The notes under the pieces were generated by a model, which was not told where the DNA came from, did not search any database, and was given only the letters and a program-made list of their open reading frames with translations. This document shows positions 34,831 to 44,348 of a stretch of DNA of 64,000 nt, piece after piece. The translations under genes were made by a program, and so were the position numbers. The DNA is from Zoroaster sp. YZ-2022 (lineage: Eukaryota > Echinodermata > Asteroidea > Forcipulatida > Zoroasteridae). The first letter of the stretch is position 1. Each line of letters starts with the position of its first letter. Location of the stretch: the NCBI GenBank assembly GCA_029582265.1, contig CM055822.1, forward strand, positions 37,574,590-37,638,589, given 5' to 3'.

Positions 34831-35089
34831 TTGCTATTTTACGATGGAACACTTCTCGTCAAAATTGTGCGAATCATCATTGTGTATTTTTCTATGGTAC
34901 TGTACGTTTACACTTAATGACGTATATTGACGGTCTTTTGCGGTATTTGAAATTCGGTGCCAGCACCAAATTTCGTGCTAGCACCAAATTCGGTGCTGAC
35001 TTCAGCCTGGTGGTTTAATGTAGGGGACCAGTCTATCAGCCATCCTGCAGAGGGGATGGTCGGTGAAGTGGTTGTTATGTGTCGCTTGA

Positions 35090-35860
35090 GGGCAGCAAGA
35101 ACATTCGTTGTTGCGTTCAAAAGTATGGGGGATTGGAAATTGTCTAAGTCCAAAGTGTCTGTGGTACATGGCTACGCGGCTACTTTGGCTACTGTCATTG
35201 ATCCATTATGATAATGTGTAAAAGCATTCTTGCGTGCAAAAGCAATGAGAGGATTGAAAAATAGTCTAAGTCCAAAGTGTCTGTAGTAAAGTGGCTACGC
35301 GGCTACTTTGGCTACACTGATTGTTCTATATGAAACACGTGTAAAAGCAGTCTTGCGTGCAAAAGCAATGGGAGGATTGAAAAATAGTCTAGTGGTTACG
35401 CGGCTACTTTGGCTACATTAACTGTTCTATATGAAACACGTGTAAAAGCAGTCTTGCGTGGAAAAGCAATGGGAGGATTGGAAAATGGTCTAAGTCCAAA
35501 GTGTCTGTGGTACAGTGGCTACGCGGCTATACTTGGCTACACTGATTGTTCGATATGAAACACGTGTAAAAGCAGTCTTGCGTGGAAAATTGCAATGGGA
35601 GGATTGGAAAATGGTCTAAGTCCAAAGTGTCTGTAGTAAAGTGGCTACGCGGCTACTTTGGCTACAGCGACTGTTAAATATGAAACACGTGTAAAAGCAG
35701 GCTTGCATGCAAAAGCAATGGGAGGATTGGAATAATAGTGTAAGTCCAAAGTGTCTGTGGTACAGTGGGTACGCGGCTACTGTAGGTACAGTGATATGCC
35801 CATTTGAAACGTGTGTAGAAGCAGTTTGCTTGTAAAGGAATGGGAGGTTGTAATAATAAT
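35090..35860. repeat. Six tandem ~125-bp repeats next to the giant element
   Basis: The word GGCTACGCGGCTAC recurs near 35168, 35293, 35396, 35516, 35642 and 35766, in units with AAAAGCAGTCTTGCGTGCAA, GCAATGGGAGGATTG and AGTCCAAAGTGTCTGT. One unit lacks ~20 bp (spacing 103). Outside the inverted repeat, so probably host DNA or another element; no coding content. Confidence 0.85.
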
Positions 35861-36500
35861 TTATAAGTTTTTATGGGCCATGACGACATGAAGTAATTTT
35901 AAACAAAGAAATTGACAGTTTTAGAAGAGGATGTAATTATGTTGTAAAGAAAGCAATTTATTACAGCATTTTAATAAACATAAAACAATATTAATTTAAT
36001 GGTTGCGTTGCATTGTAACAATGAAATAACAACATAATGATATTCGGTTTGTAGAATGTTATTTGTATAACTTACGAGGGCTGAGATGAGAAGAACATGG
36101 AGATGTCAGATATTTTCCCGACGGACTTAATTAAATGTGGGATTTGAATAGGAAAGTCGCATGTTCTAAAATATGTAAAGAGTGGGAAGAATGTAATTCA
36201 TGAATTATGTAAAGTAAATGTATGACATTACTTAGTAGCATGTTAAAAATATGCAATTAATTAAATTGTGATATAATTGGAACTTCTAATTACAGGCTGC
36301 AAACACAATCAAGATGGCCGCTGTATGTGGCGGCCTTTATTTCCATTATGAATTGAACACTATCACGCGACACATCACTGTCACTTTTCTGGAAAGTAAA
36401 TCAAGAACAATTGGAAGTTATGTTTAAAAAGTCAAATAAATCATTAAAAAAAATATCGGAAGCTTGACTCAGGTTCAGTGGTTGTTGTGATAATAGCTGA
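35861..36500. other. No gene seen
   Basis: AT-rich spacer without motif. It may include the unrecognised upstream part of the Merlin fragment that follows. Confidence 0.5.
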
Positions 36501-36527
36501 TCCTCGATTAAAGTTATTGTTACCATA

Positions 36528-36779
36528 ATGACCCTAGATGGATACAAACACGAGACAGTGAACCATTCAAAGGAGTTTGTCAATGATGAGGGTGGTCACA
36601 CCAACAAGATTGAAGGTCACTGGCGGCAAATGAAAGTTAGTCTTCCAACTCACGGAAGACGAAAGCACCACTACTCATCATACTTGGCCGAATTTTTGTA
36701 TAGATACACCAACAAGGACAAAGACATTTTCATGCAATTTGTAAACGATGTTGCCAAGGTCTATGATCCACGCAAATGA
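36528..36779 (+). pseudogene. Merlin (ISXO2/IS1595-like) transposase C-terminal fragment
   Basis: 83 codons with GYKHETVNHSKEFV, then GGHTNKIEGHWRQMK (the last catalytic Glu in the HTN-x-IE motif), then SYLAEFLYRY. These three blocks in this order are typical of the ISXO2-like DDE domain of IS1595 and the eukaryotic Merlin superfamily. The first two Asp residues and the N-terminal part are not found upstream, where the frame is closed within 40 bases, so this is a fragment or a last exon. Inverted repeats not located. Confidence 0.75.
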
Positions 36780-37015
36780 CCACATTCTGTAAAGATGTAA
36801 CAGAGCATGGAGGAAGGAATGAGCAGAGTAAACCTAGAATAATGTGTTATTAATTTATTGTACTTCACTAATGTATTATTGTGATGTGTACCCCGGCCAT
36901 GGAGAAATGGACTAAGGAGTGGCTGGTGCGAGCGTGGGTAAAACTATTCCAAGTAAATGTATAACTATGTATAAGTACAACAAGTATGATTTGAAACTTT
37001 GCATGGTGAGAATAC

Positions 37016-37226
37016 GATGAGAACAAAGCAATATGTATCATGACTTATGAGAACGAAGCAATATGTTTCATGACTTATGAGAACGAAGCAATATGTATTA
37101 TGACTTATGAGAACGAAGCAATATGTTTCATGACTTATATGAACGAAGCAATATGTATCATGACTTATGAGAAAGAAGCAATATGTATCATGACTTATGA
37201 GAACGAAGCAATATGTATTATGAACG
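37016..37226. repeat. 30-bp minisatellite, about 7 copies
   Basis: The unit GAGAACGAAGCAATATGTAT plus CATGACTTAT repeats head to tail with few changes. Because 30 is a multiple of three it gives an open frame of ten-residue repeats, with no sign of being a gene. Confidence 0.9.
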
Positions 37227-37254
37227 ACTTACGGTGAGCACGATCAAGGTAATG

Positions 37255-37610
37255 TAATAATAATAATAATAATAATGTGTGGATTTATATAGCGCACGTA
37301 TCCACCAACTAAGTGGTGCTCAAGGCGCATTATATTATTATCCCTGCTCATAAGGCTCATAAGGCTCATAAATCATTCCTGAAACCATCTCAGCTCCCTG
37401 GGGAGTATACAGCTCAATTGCTGCCATTTCTAGCGCATATAGAGCAAACCAACTCTGCCTTCACAGGTACCCATTTAACCCCTGGGTGGAGAGAAGCAAT
37501 TATGATTAAGTGTCTTGCTCAAGGACACAAGTGTCCACATTATGTTGCTAACACCAGAACTTGAATCCGGTAAGCTAGACCGCTCGGCCACGACACCTCA
37601 TGGGGTACAT
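37255..37610 (-). repeat. SINE-like interspersed repeat with (AAT)n
   Basis: An (AAT)n run at 37,256-37,277 is followed by TTTATATAGCGCACGTATCC and CTCAAGGCGCATTATA. The far end (about 37,515-37,600) has CTTGCTCAAGGACACAAG and CTAGACCGCTCGGCCACGAC. That end resembles a tRNA-derived SINE head on the minus strand, and the TATAGCGC...AAGGCGC tail is common in marine invertebrate SINEs. Internally CATAAGGCT is repeated. Identification by resemblance only. Confidence 0.5.
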
Positions 37611-38465
37611 CACTCATGTTCCCCTGAGCTAGTGCGTCTTTGTAGCACATCACTTGGTGTTTTCTTTGTTGAAGTATTGCGGTTTGTACATAAAAAGGTG
37701 TTTGTAATGTTAACTTGTATAGGTGGGAAATGCTCAGATGTACTTATTTAGGAAGTGTTCCAAATAGCAAGTAGGTTATTATACACGGAATTGATAGAGC
37801 CATAAAATATATGGTCCTCAAAATTTTACTAAATGTATACGCAACCTAAATTGATGATGTCATTTCACATGTCATGTTAATGTGATTTTTACAAAATGTT
37901 CAAATAAAGTAAACCATTTTGGTTGTTTTCCTAAACACTTTGATGTTTGTTTTCAGGTGTTATTACGTAAATAAATTAAGACAATGTAACTTTGCCTCAA
38001 ATTATAAAGTAGTATTTAAATAGTCAGGAGCATCACTTTATTGAAAATTTTCATCATATTCAAATAACCAGGAGCTTTCATAAAACATTTGATTTCACAA
38101 GAATTTTCATGACATGATATGATATGATATGATGTGATCTATAGTGTTCGACCACGTCCTAATGGTCGAGAGGAAACGAATCCGCTTAGTAATAGTTAGG
38201 TTATGAGTTGGACGGCGTGGTTTTAGAATTGGTCTTTTCATCCCCAAAAAGAACAAATTATTTTGTATTATGATAAATTTACTCCTACAATATTGAAATA
38301 GATATTTATATGACCTGTTCTTTTTCTGATTTGTGGCTCTCGAGTGAATAAATTTGTGTCCCAAAAACAGTCACTGCGCATGTTCAGTGACATTGACCTC
38401 CGGCTTGGTTGCGTCATGCTCTATTTGTAACCGTGGGTAATACCTGACCGCGACTTTTTTTTCCC
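37611..38465. other. No gene seen; short microsatellite
   Basis: AT-rich unique-looking DNA. A GATAT-type run (ATGATATGATATGATATGAT) lies near 38,110. Minus-strand frames at 38,107-38,565 lack motifs. Confidence 0.5.
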
Positions 38466-38469
38466 GTAC

Positions 38470-38553
38470 CACACGCTGGCCATGGAGTAAACAGTAAAGG
38501 GATAGGAAGAACTCTCTATCCCTTAACTGTTGACTCCATAGCCAGCGTGATCT
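38470..38553. other. Imperfect ~35-bp hairpin
   Basis: ACACGCTGGCCATGGAGT then AAAGGGATAG on one side faces CTATCCCTTAACTG and ACTCCATAGCCAGCGTGA on the other, with a loop of ~10 bases and about four mismatches. Could be a small foldback element or a folded RNA; no flanking duplication seen. Confidence 0.6.
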
Positions 38554-38559
38554 CGCCCC

Positions 38560-40340
38560 GGCCATGGTCCCCTGTCGAATCCCTGTCGAATCCGTGGCAA
38601 AACAGGCCTTGTAGTTTTCTATGGTTTAGCAGTGAAAAAAATCAACGCACTGAACGGACCCCAATGTTCTTACACGACCTCGAAGTGTGACGTGGATGAA
38701 TACACAACGCCTATGGGTCGTTCATCGTTCGAGAGGCTGGCTAGCAGACGGTAGAGAATAAGCCATCTTGAAAACACTGTTTCTGTACTGGTTCCCGATG
38801 TGAAACACGTCATGTCCATATGTATTGCGGTATGATACCAGTGATAGACATCGATTCTTACGCTAATTGAACCCGTAATACTTTTCGGTAATTCAGAACT
38901 TATTTATCACAGCATACTGTACATACGAAAATATTCGGTATGGCCGGGTATCGATTTTAATTGTTACGATTGTTATGGGGCCTATGTGATTTTACACGAA
39001 TGCTCCCAAATGGGAATTTATCAAGGTTTTTCTTTTCCGTTGGGCGGGAAACTTGAAAATCGTAATTTTTAAAGAACAATTACTTTCGCTAGTTTTAATG
39101 GTATACTTTCTAGGCTGCCTACTTTCTACAGTTATATAGAATTGAAACAAACATACGGTTCCAAATACATACCAAACATATACGATCCCTTTAATTTACA
39201 CACTCATGTCACTCCATAGTCCATGCGGTTCGGGAGAGGCGGCCTGGAGTAGCCATGCCGCCCATGGGATGGTCATATCTGCAAAGTACTGGTTTCCATC
39301 TAAAAACTCACCTGAAATTAACGTAGTCCTCCAACCGTCAAAGAGGTGAGATTTTTTGAAGAATATTTGCTTTCAAAAATGAAGAAAATGAACTTAAATC
39401 ACACGCTGACGTTATCGATAAATTTTGGCAATCGTGGCTGCATCTAAGATGTGTGAAAAATGTGCGTCAACACAGCCAATGAGGATGCAGTCGATCACGC
39501 GTTCAGGTGGATACGTCACACAGATATCACATGCACACATTGCTTGTTTATTGCATGCTTGCTGCAGTTAGTGTTCACTACATCGTTCCCGACCCTCTGC
39601 CCGGAAGTGTACCGCCCAGTTTCGCTCGGCCGCGCCCCACCGGTCTCATCCAACCTTTGGTTCGGTGGTGGGACCGAGCGAACAGCCTGGTATTTTTTTA
39701 CTATAGAAGCTTTGGGTACGATCCGAGCAATTTATGTGTAACGTTACGCAATGACCGGATCGCCCAGCTCCACCGATCCAGAGAAAAAAAATTATAAGAC
39801 CACGGACGAAAGAAAACACACTGTGGTCGTTCCATCCATGTTCCATCCATGTTCCATCACACGATTAATACATTTAAACACATTTTAGTAGTTTATTTTT
39901 TATTTTTTATTATTACAGGAGGGATTTATAAAAAATCAATACTGCAGGCAGCCCGAGGTCGGACCATGTTCGGACCAGCGGCGGCTTAAAAAAGTTACAA
40001 AAGGAAAAAAAAAACGCCAACGATCAAGTAACGTTTACTCTCAAACTGAATCTCAACTCCCGTTGGCATATTTCCCCTTAAAAGTAAATTACAACAAAGC
40101 TTAAATTGATCTTGATAATAATATTATTTGTCGTGCTCGGTCCTCCGTCGGGCCGACTTCGGCTGGACGACCATACGCTGGTCCGTGAGCGGTCCACAAG
40201 CGGCAAACCGATGATGAATTACTGCTCGGTTATCTGGCAGCTACCATCGGCGGACCACTGTCGGTTGCGGGCGGCGTGCCGATGCCGCGCAGCCACTCTC
40301 CAGCCGCTGGCGGCCCGCCAGCGGCTTGCGCACTGGGATA
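38560..40340. other. No gene seen
   Basis: Mixed-composition sequence, more GC-rich after 40,130. Open frames at 39,460-39,846 and 40,106-40,363 are on both strands without motif. It ends abruptly where the shared LTR sequence begins. Confidence 0.5.
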
Positions 40341-40443
40341 TAGTTAATGTAACTGTTAAATAATCTGATTGCTCTCTGGTACTTTTCTGTCAGGCGTTTT
40401 GCAACAGAAAGTAAGGAAAACCCAGGAAATAAACCACGTTACA
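40341..40443 (+). repeat. 5' LTR, truncated (103 bp)
   Basis: Identical to the last 103 bp of the 3' LTR (TAGTTAATGTAACTGTTAAA to ACGTTACA). The first ~310 bp of the LTR are absent, and unrelated GC-rich sequence abuts it. The usual promoter part of the LTR is therefore missing at this end. Confidence 0.8.
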
Positions 40444-40461
40444 ATGGTGGCAGCGGTGGGA
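40444..40461 (+). promoter_or_regulatory. Primer-binding-site region
   Basis: ATGGTGGCAGCGGTGGGA follows the LTR end directly. A TGG start at this position is the expected complement of a tRNA CCA end. The tRNA is not identified. Confidence 0.55.
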
Positions 40462-40493
40462 TTATTTCGTCAGAACTAAGCAATCATTCAAAA

Positions 40494-41635
40494 ATGGCGA
40501 GTTACATGACGACGACAGAGATCAAGGATGCCATTGATGAGATCTCGCAAGACATTGAGCAGTTACATCTTTCAGCTCGTCAGGGGAGGAAACAGCATGG
40601 AAGAGCTCACGACTACAGTGCTGGTACGACGTTGTTTTCAACGCCGACAAAGGGGGGTCATTCTAAGAAACGGCGGTCCCGGTTTGATGGCTTGCTCAGT
40701 GATGTGAAAACACTGTGGAAAAACGGAGTGCAGAGGGTCAGCCGACATACCAAGACCATACCGTGAAACCCCGTCCTTCTCCCCCGTGGTGCGCAGAGCA
40801 GTTGGACCCCGTTGCGTGGACGCGGAGACCGAGAAACATGGGGGAACCACTAATACTAGTGGTACACCTGTTGTTCATGTGACTCAGTGTCCCGCAACTG
40901 GGGGACATGGCTCAGTCGTTGCCTCGAGGGTGAAGGCTCGAGAGTTCGATGGTGCCTCTTGTCTGGAAGATTACCTCACACACTTAGAAAGGGTCGCAAG
41001 AGTGAATGCTTGGACGGAAATGGAGCAGGCAGACGTTTTGCTCATCGCGCTCAAGGGCCAAGCTCTGGAGGTAGCGTGTTCTCTGTCAGCATATCAGCAG
41101 TCAAGTTACAAGGAAATTGTGAAGGCACTTGAACATCGCTTTGGCTCTGAAAAACAATGCGTCCGCCATAGAGCTGAACTGACCAACAGAAAAAGGCGTG
41201 CATGTGAGAGCGTAGCTGGACTTGGACAGGCTATCAGGAAACTCGTCCGTAAAGCATATCCAAACGGCGATTTGGCATTCCAAGAAGATTTTGCCATTGA
41301 ACAGTTTAAAAATGCCCTCGATGACTTGGAGCTTAAACGGGCGCTTTTCCAAGGCAAGCCAAAGACCCTGGACGAGGCAGTTGAGATGGTGTCGGAAGCT
41401 GAAGCATGGATGAAGGCGGAGAACGTAATTGGCCGATCCAGGACAGTCAGAGACAAAGAGGAAGATGTATGTCAATCTGACAGACAGACTGCTCCGTGAA
41501 GTTTTGGCAGCGCTAAATCGTCGCCCCAGCGACAGGTCCAAGGACTGGAAGCCCGGCTGCTGGAACTGTGGTAGCACCGATCACTTTCGAGCGGCTTGCC
41601 CTGTAGGTAAAGGTAAGCCCTCGGAGTTAAACTAG
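40494..41635 (+). pseudogene. gag: gag (capsid domain and zinc knuckle), two frameshifts
   Basis: Starts at ATG 40494 (MASYMTTTEIKDAIDEIS), shifts near 40,760, and continues in a frame to 41,499 with KAREFDGASCLEDYLTHLER, then LLIALKGQALEVA and EIVKALEHRFGSE, the usual retrotransposon capsid pattern. A second shift near 41,490 leads to LLREVLAALNRRPSD and the nucleocapsid zinc knuckle CWNCGSTDHFRAAC (C-x2-C-x4-H-x4-C), ending at 41,635. Gag packages the RNA and assembles particles. The first shift is probably a mutation; the one before the knuckle could be either mutation or natural. Confidence 0.82.
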
Positions 41636-41689
41636 AAACAGCTGGACTTGAGAGCCGAAGTTCAGCTGGAGTTAACGAAAGGCTCCAGA

Positions 41690-41995
41690 CCCAAAAGGAT
41701 CCGCCGGTGCGAATGGATCCGCCAGTATGGAGTGATCCGCCGGTGCGGACTAGTCTGCCAGTTCAGACTGATCCGCCAGCACGGGTTGATCCGCCGGTGC
41801 GGGTTAGTTCGCCGGTGCGGATTGGTCCGCCGGTGCGGGCTGGTCCGCCGGTGCGGACTGATCTGCCAGTGCAGATTGATCCGCCAGTACGGGTTGATCC
41901 GCCGGTGCGGGTTAGTTCGCCGGTGCGGATTGGTCCGCCGGTGCGGGTTGATCCACCAGTGTTGACTGCTCCATCGGTGCGTGTTCATGATCCAC
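41690..41995. repeat. 18-bp minisatellite, gag-protease linker
   Basis: About 16 units around the core CCGCCGGTGCGG with variable last six bases. In the protease frame it encodes PPVR plus two variable residues. The same core recurs at 46,120-46,320 and 47,700-47,900 of this element. Confidence 0.9.
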
Positions 41996-42870
41996 CGGTA
42001 CAACGGGAGCTCCTTGATCAGAAACTTACCTTGAGGAACAACCCACCTACAGTATCACTTCAAGGGGTCGACTCATCAGATACAAACAATTCCAGAGGAG
42101 CGGGGTTATACGTTAGGGGAAAGCTGCTGAGTCAAAGTGTCAGTTTTCTTGTAGACACTGGAGCCACGCAGACTTTTGTCTCAACACGATTTTTTGATAC
42201 GGTAGCCACACAATTTAAGCCAACCCTTCAAATGCCAGATCGAAGATTCCATCTAGCTGACGGAAGTAACTTGCACGTGGTGGGGAGAGCTAGGATGACA
42301 GTGAAGCTTGGAGGATGTGACATAGGCCACATGATATGGGTTGCAGACATAGACAACGATGCTGTACTGGGACTGGATTTCATGAAAAAGCATAGATGCC
42401 AACTGGAGTGGGATGATCAGTGCTTGAAGGTCGGGAAATACAAAATCCCCATGCAATCATGCTCACTTGAACCGTCCATCTGCCGCATCAGAATTACAGA
42501 CAATGTGATTGTCCCTCCCCTCACAGAAGTTTTGCTCAGTTGCGAAGTGGTAAATCAGCCTGGAGGTATTTTGCCAACTTGGCGAGTAATACAGAACAGA
42601 GGGAGTATTACCAGGGATCTTGACGTTGTAGTCGCAAGCACCCTTGTTGGTACCCAAAGGTCCCGGGTCCCGGTGAGACTCATGAATATATTTACGGAGC
42701 CCCGAAAGTTGTGGAAAGGTACAGACGCTGCCATTCTCGAGCCTGTTGACAGTGTTGCCGTGTTGGGGGATCAGCTGCAGAACGAAGCATTGAGAACAAC
42801 ACAACCTGGAGACGGGAATAGTCCTGTGAGTACGTTCGAAGTACCTGAGCACCTGCATGGAACTTTTTGA
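41707..42870 (+). CDS. pro: Pro: retroviral-type aspartic protease with PPVRxx repeat linker
   Basis: The first ~100 residues are PPVR-type hexapeptide repeats. The protease follows: SFLVDTGATQTFVS (active-site DTGAT), DRRFHLADGS, MTVKLGGCDIGH, and DNDAVLGLDFMKKH (the family hydrophobic-ILGxDF block). It cuts the polyprotein. The rest resembles the spacer before RT. The frame ends at 42870 with HLHGTF while RT continues in another frame a few bases earlier, so one indel separates them. The start at 41707 is arbitrary: the real protein is probably gag-pro continuous. Confidence 0.88.
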   Translation: MRMDPPVWSDPPVRTSLPVQTDPPARVDPPVRVSSPVRIGPPVRAGPPVRTDLPVQIDPPVRVDPPVRVSSPVRIGPPVRVDPPVLTAPSVRVHDPPVQRELLDQKLTLRNNPPTVSLQGVDSSDTNNSRGAGLYVRGKLLSQSVSFLVDTGATQTFVSTRFFDTVATQFKPTLQMPDRRFHLADGSNLHVVGRARMTVKLGGCDIGHMIWVADIDNDAVLGLDFMKKHRCQLEWDDQCLKVGKYKIPMQSCSLEPSICRIRITDNVIVPPLTEVLLSCEVVNQPGGILPTWRVIQNRGSITRDLDVVVASTLVGTQRSRVPVRLMNIFTEPRKLWKGTDAAILEPVDSVAVLGDQLQNEALRTTQPGDGNSPVSTFEVPEHLHGTF

Positions 42871-43660
42871 CACAAGTTGTGAAAATTTAACAAATGATGA
42901 ACGGGGAGAACTGGCATCAATACTTCGGAGGTTTAGTAACACCTTTTCCAGGGGTGATGGAGACATCGGCAGAACCACAGCCACGAAGCATCGCATTGTA
43001 ACTGGAAGTGCCCCACCTATTCGTCAGAGACCCAGGAGAGTGCCCCTTAGCCAGCGAGGAGTAGCCGACAGAGGGGTCGAAAAGATGCTCTCGCAGGGGA
43101 TTATTGAACCGTCGGGAAGCCTTTGGTGCTCCCCAATCGTCCTGGTCAAGAAAAAGGATGGAACCACCAGAGTTTGCATAGACTATAAGAAATTGAACGA
43201 CGTGACCCAGAAAGATGCTCATCCCTTGCCAAGAATTGAGGACAATTTGTATTCGTTAGCTGGCTCACGATACTTTTCAACATTGGATTTAGCCTCGGGC
43301 TACTGGCAAGTGGAAGTGGTGGATGAAGACAGGCCGAAAACTGCATTCAGTACCGGCCGTGGGGGACTCTATCAATTTGTCACGATGCCCTTTGGATTGT
43401 GCAACGCACCCTCAACCTTCGAGCGATTGATGGAGCGGGTGCTAGAGGGATTGCAGTGGCAAATTGCAGTACTATATCTTGATGACGTCATCGTATTCGG
43501 CACATCATTCCAACACCACATGCAGAGATTGTGCTCAGTCCTGCAAAGATTACAGGAAGCAAACCTCAAGCTCAAACCGAAGAAGTGTAAGTTGTTTCAA
43601 CGGAGGGTGGCTTTCCTTGGCCACGTCGTATCACCTGAGGGAGTTTCAACAGATCCTGAC
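42857..43660 (+). CDS. pol: Reverse transcriptase domain
   Basis: MLSQGIIEPSGSLWCSPIVL, VKKKDGTTRVCIDYKKLN, TLDLASGYWQV, QFVTMPFGLCNAPSTFERL and VLYLDDVIVF (catalytic YLDD) are the Ty3/gypsy RT blocks in order, followed by FLGHVVSPEGVSTDP. It copies the element RNA into DNA. Near 43,655 a frameshift moves to the RNase H frame; the open frame that continues to 43,822 beyond this point is spurious. Confidence 0.93.
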
Positions 43661-44348
43661 AGTCCAAGCTGTTCAAGACTGGCCGCAACCGATGACAAAG
43701 ACAGATGTACGAAGCTTCTTTGGTCTTGTGTCTTATTACAGACGCTTCATCAAAGGTTTCGCCCAGATTGCCAGACCGCTGCATCAATTCACGGAGCAGC
43801 GGAGGGAACCAAAATGGACTGATGAATGTCAGGAAGCGTTCGAGACCCTGAAAAAGTGTCTTACTTCTACGCCCATACTAGCCTACCCTTCGGAAGGAGC
43901 TGAATTTATTCTCGACACCGATGCCAGTGGGTTTGCAATCGGAGCCGTGCTCTCACAGATGCAGGATGGGGAGGAAAGGGTACTTGCCTATGGGAGCAGG
44001 ACGCTGACTAAAAGTGACAGGAACTATTGTGTCACAAGGCGTGAGCTTTTGGCTCTGGTCTTCTTCATCAGGAAGTATCACCACTACCTGTATGGGACAA
44101 ATGTCCGTGTCAGAACGGATCATCGACCGTTGAGGTGGTTATATGGCGTGAGAGAACCTCAGGGGCAACTTGCCAGGTGGATCCAGAAACTTGCCATTTA
44201 CAACTTTACCGTTGAGCACCGCCCAGGTAGCAAACATGGCAATGCTGACGCTTTGTCCAGGAAGTGTTTTCCGGAGTGTAACCACGCAGTTGACGAGGAT
44301 GAAATTCGCAGTGGTGCTGAAATCGAGTCTGAAACACTTCGATGGTAA
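43650..44348 (+). CDS. pol: RT connection and RNase H domain
   Basis: Continues with VRSFFGLVSYYRRFIKGFAQ, then FILDTDASGFAIGAVLSQ (first RNase H Asp), RVLAYGSRTL, RRELLALVFFIRKYHHYL and VRTDHRPLRWL, ending with HRPGSKHGNADALSR. RNase H removes the RNA template strand. The frame is cut at 44,348 by the Harbinger insertion. Confidence 0.92.
   Translation, partial: QILTVQAVQDWPQPMTKTDVRSFFGLVSYYRRFIKGFAQIARPLHQFTEQRREPKWTDECQEAFETLKKCLTSTPILAYPSEGAEFILDTDASGFAIGAVLSQMQDGEERVLAYGSRTLTKSDRNYCVTRRELLALVFFIRKYHHYLYGTNVRVRTDHRPLRWLYGVREPQGQLARWIQKLAIYNFTVEHRPGSKHGNADALSRKCFPECNHAVDEDEIRSGAEIESETLRW

Larger units (their letters stand above)
15642..35011 (+). mobile_element. Giant foldback-like DNA transposon, ~19.4 kb, with MULE-like transposase and three isopeptidase-type proteases
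   Basis: The left end (ACCAGGCTGAAGTCAGCACC from 15642) is found in exact reverse complement at the right end (finishing at 35011). About 4 kb inward from each end is inverted-repeat, mostly 201-bp tandem units. The ~11-kb centre carries one plus-strand gene with OTU, C2H2, PHD, DDE, USP and Ulp1 modules. Long inverted repeats made of subrepeats are known in foldback (FB) elements, and FB-NOF and Phantom transposases belong to the Mutator-like group; the C-x2-H motif here fits that group. I found no matching target duplication (flanks GTGAAAG and TGGTTTAAT), so the exact ends may be off by a few bases or the insertion is old. The protease load is not something I know as standard for this family. 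The copy is inactive: about seven frameshifts. Confidence 0.85.
30940..35011 (-). repeat. Right terminal inverted repeat of the giant element
   Basis: Mirror of the left arm. From inside outward: eight 201-bp units (30,950-32,460), the internal terminal-like module (32,465-32,705), eleven units (32,706-34,830), and the terminal module (34,830-35,011), which matches 15,642-15,820 almost exactly in reverse complement. Small frames of 60 codons read outward on the plus strand, as they do on the minus strand in the left arm. Confidence 0.9.

Noticed and set aside
15635..35020. Target-site duplication for the giant element
   Set aside because: Compared up to 10 bases outside both candidate ends (GTGAAAG versus TGGTTTAAT); no match beyond chance.
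37040..37237. Protein made of ten-residue MTYENEAIC-type repeats
   Set aside because: 30-bp minisatellite that stays open because 30 is divisible by three; no supporting signal.
41648..42003. Arg/Cys- and His/Arg-rich repeat proteins on both strands
   Set aside because: Alternative frames of the 18-bp minisatellite; only the frame that continues into the protease is supported.
42857..42870. Programmed frameshift between protease and reverse transcriptase
   Set aside because: The overlap is in the middle of pol, lacks an obvious slippery heptamer, and other shifts in the element look mutational.
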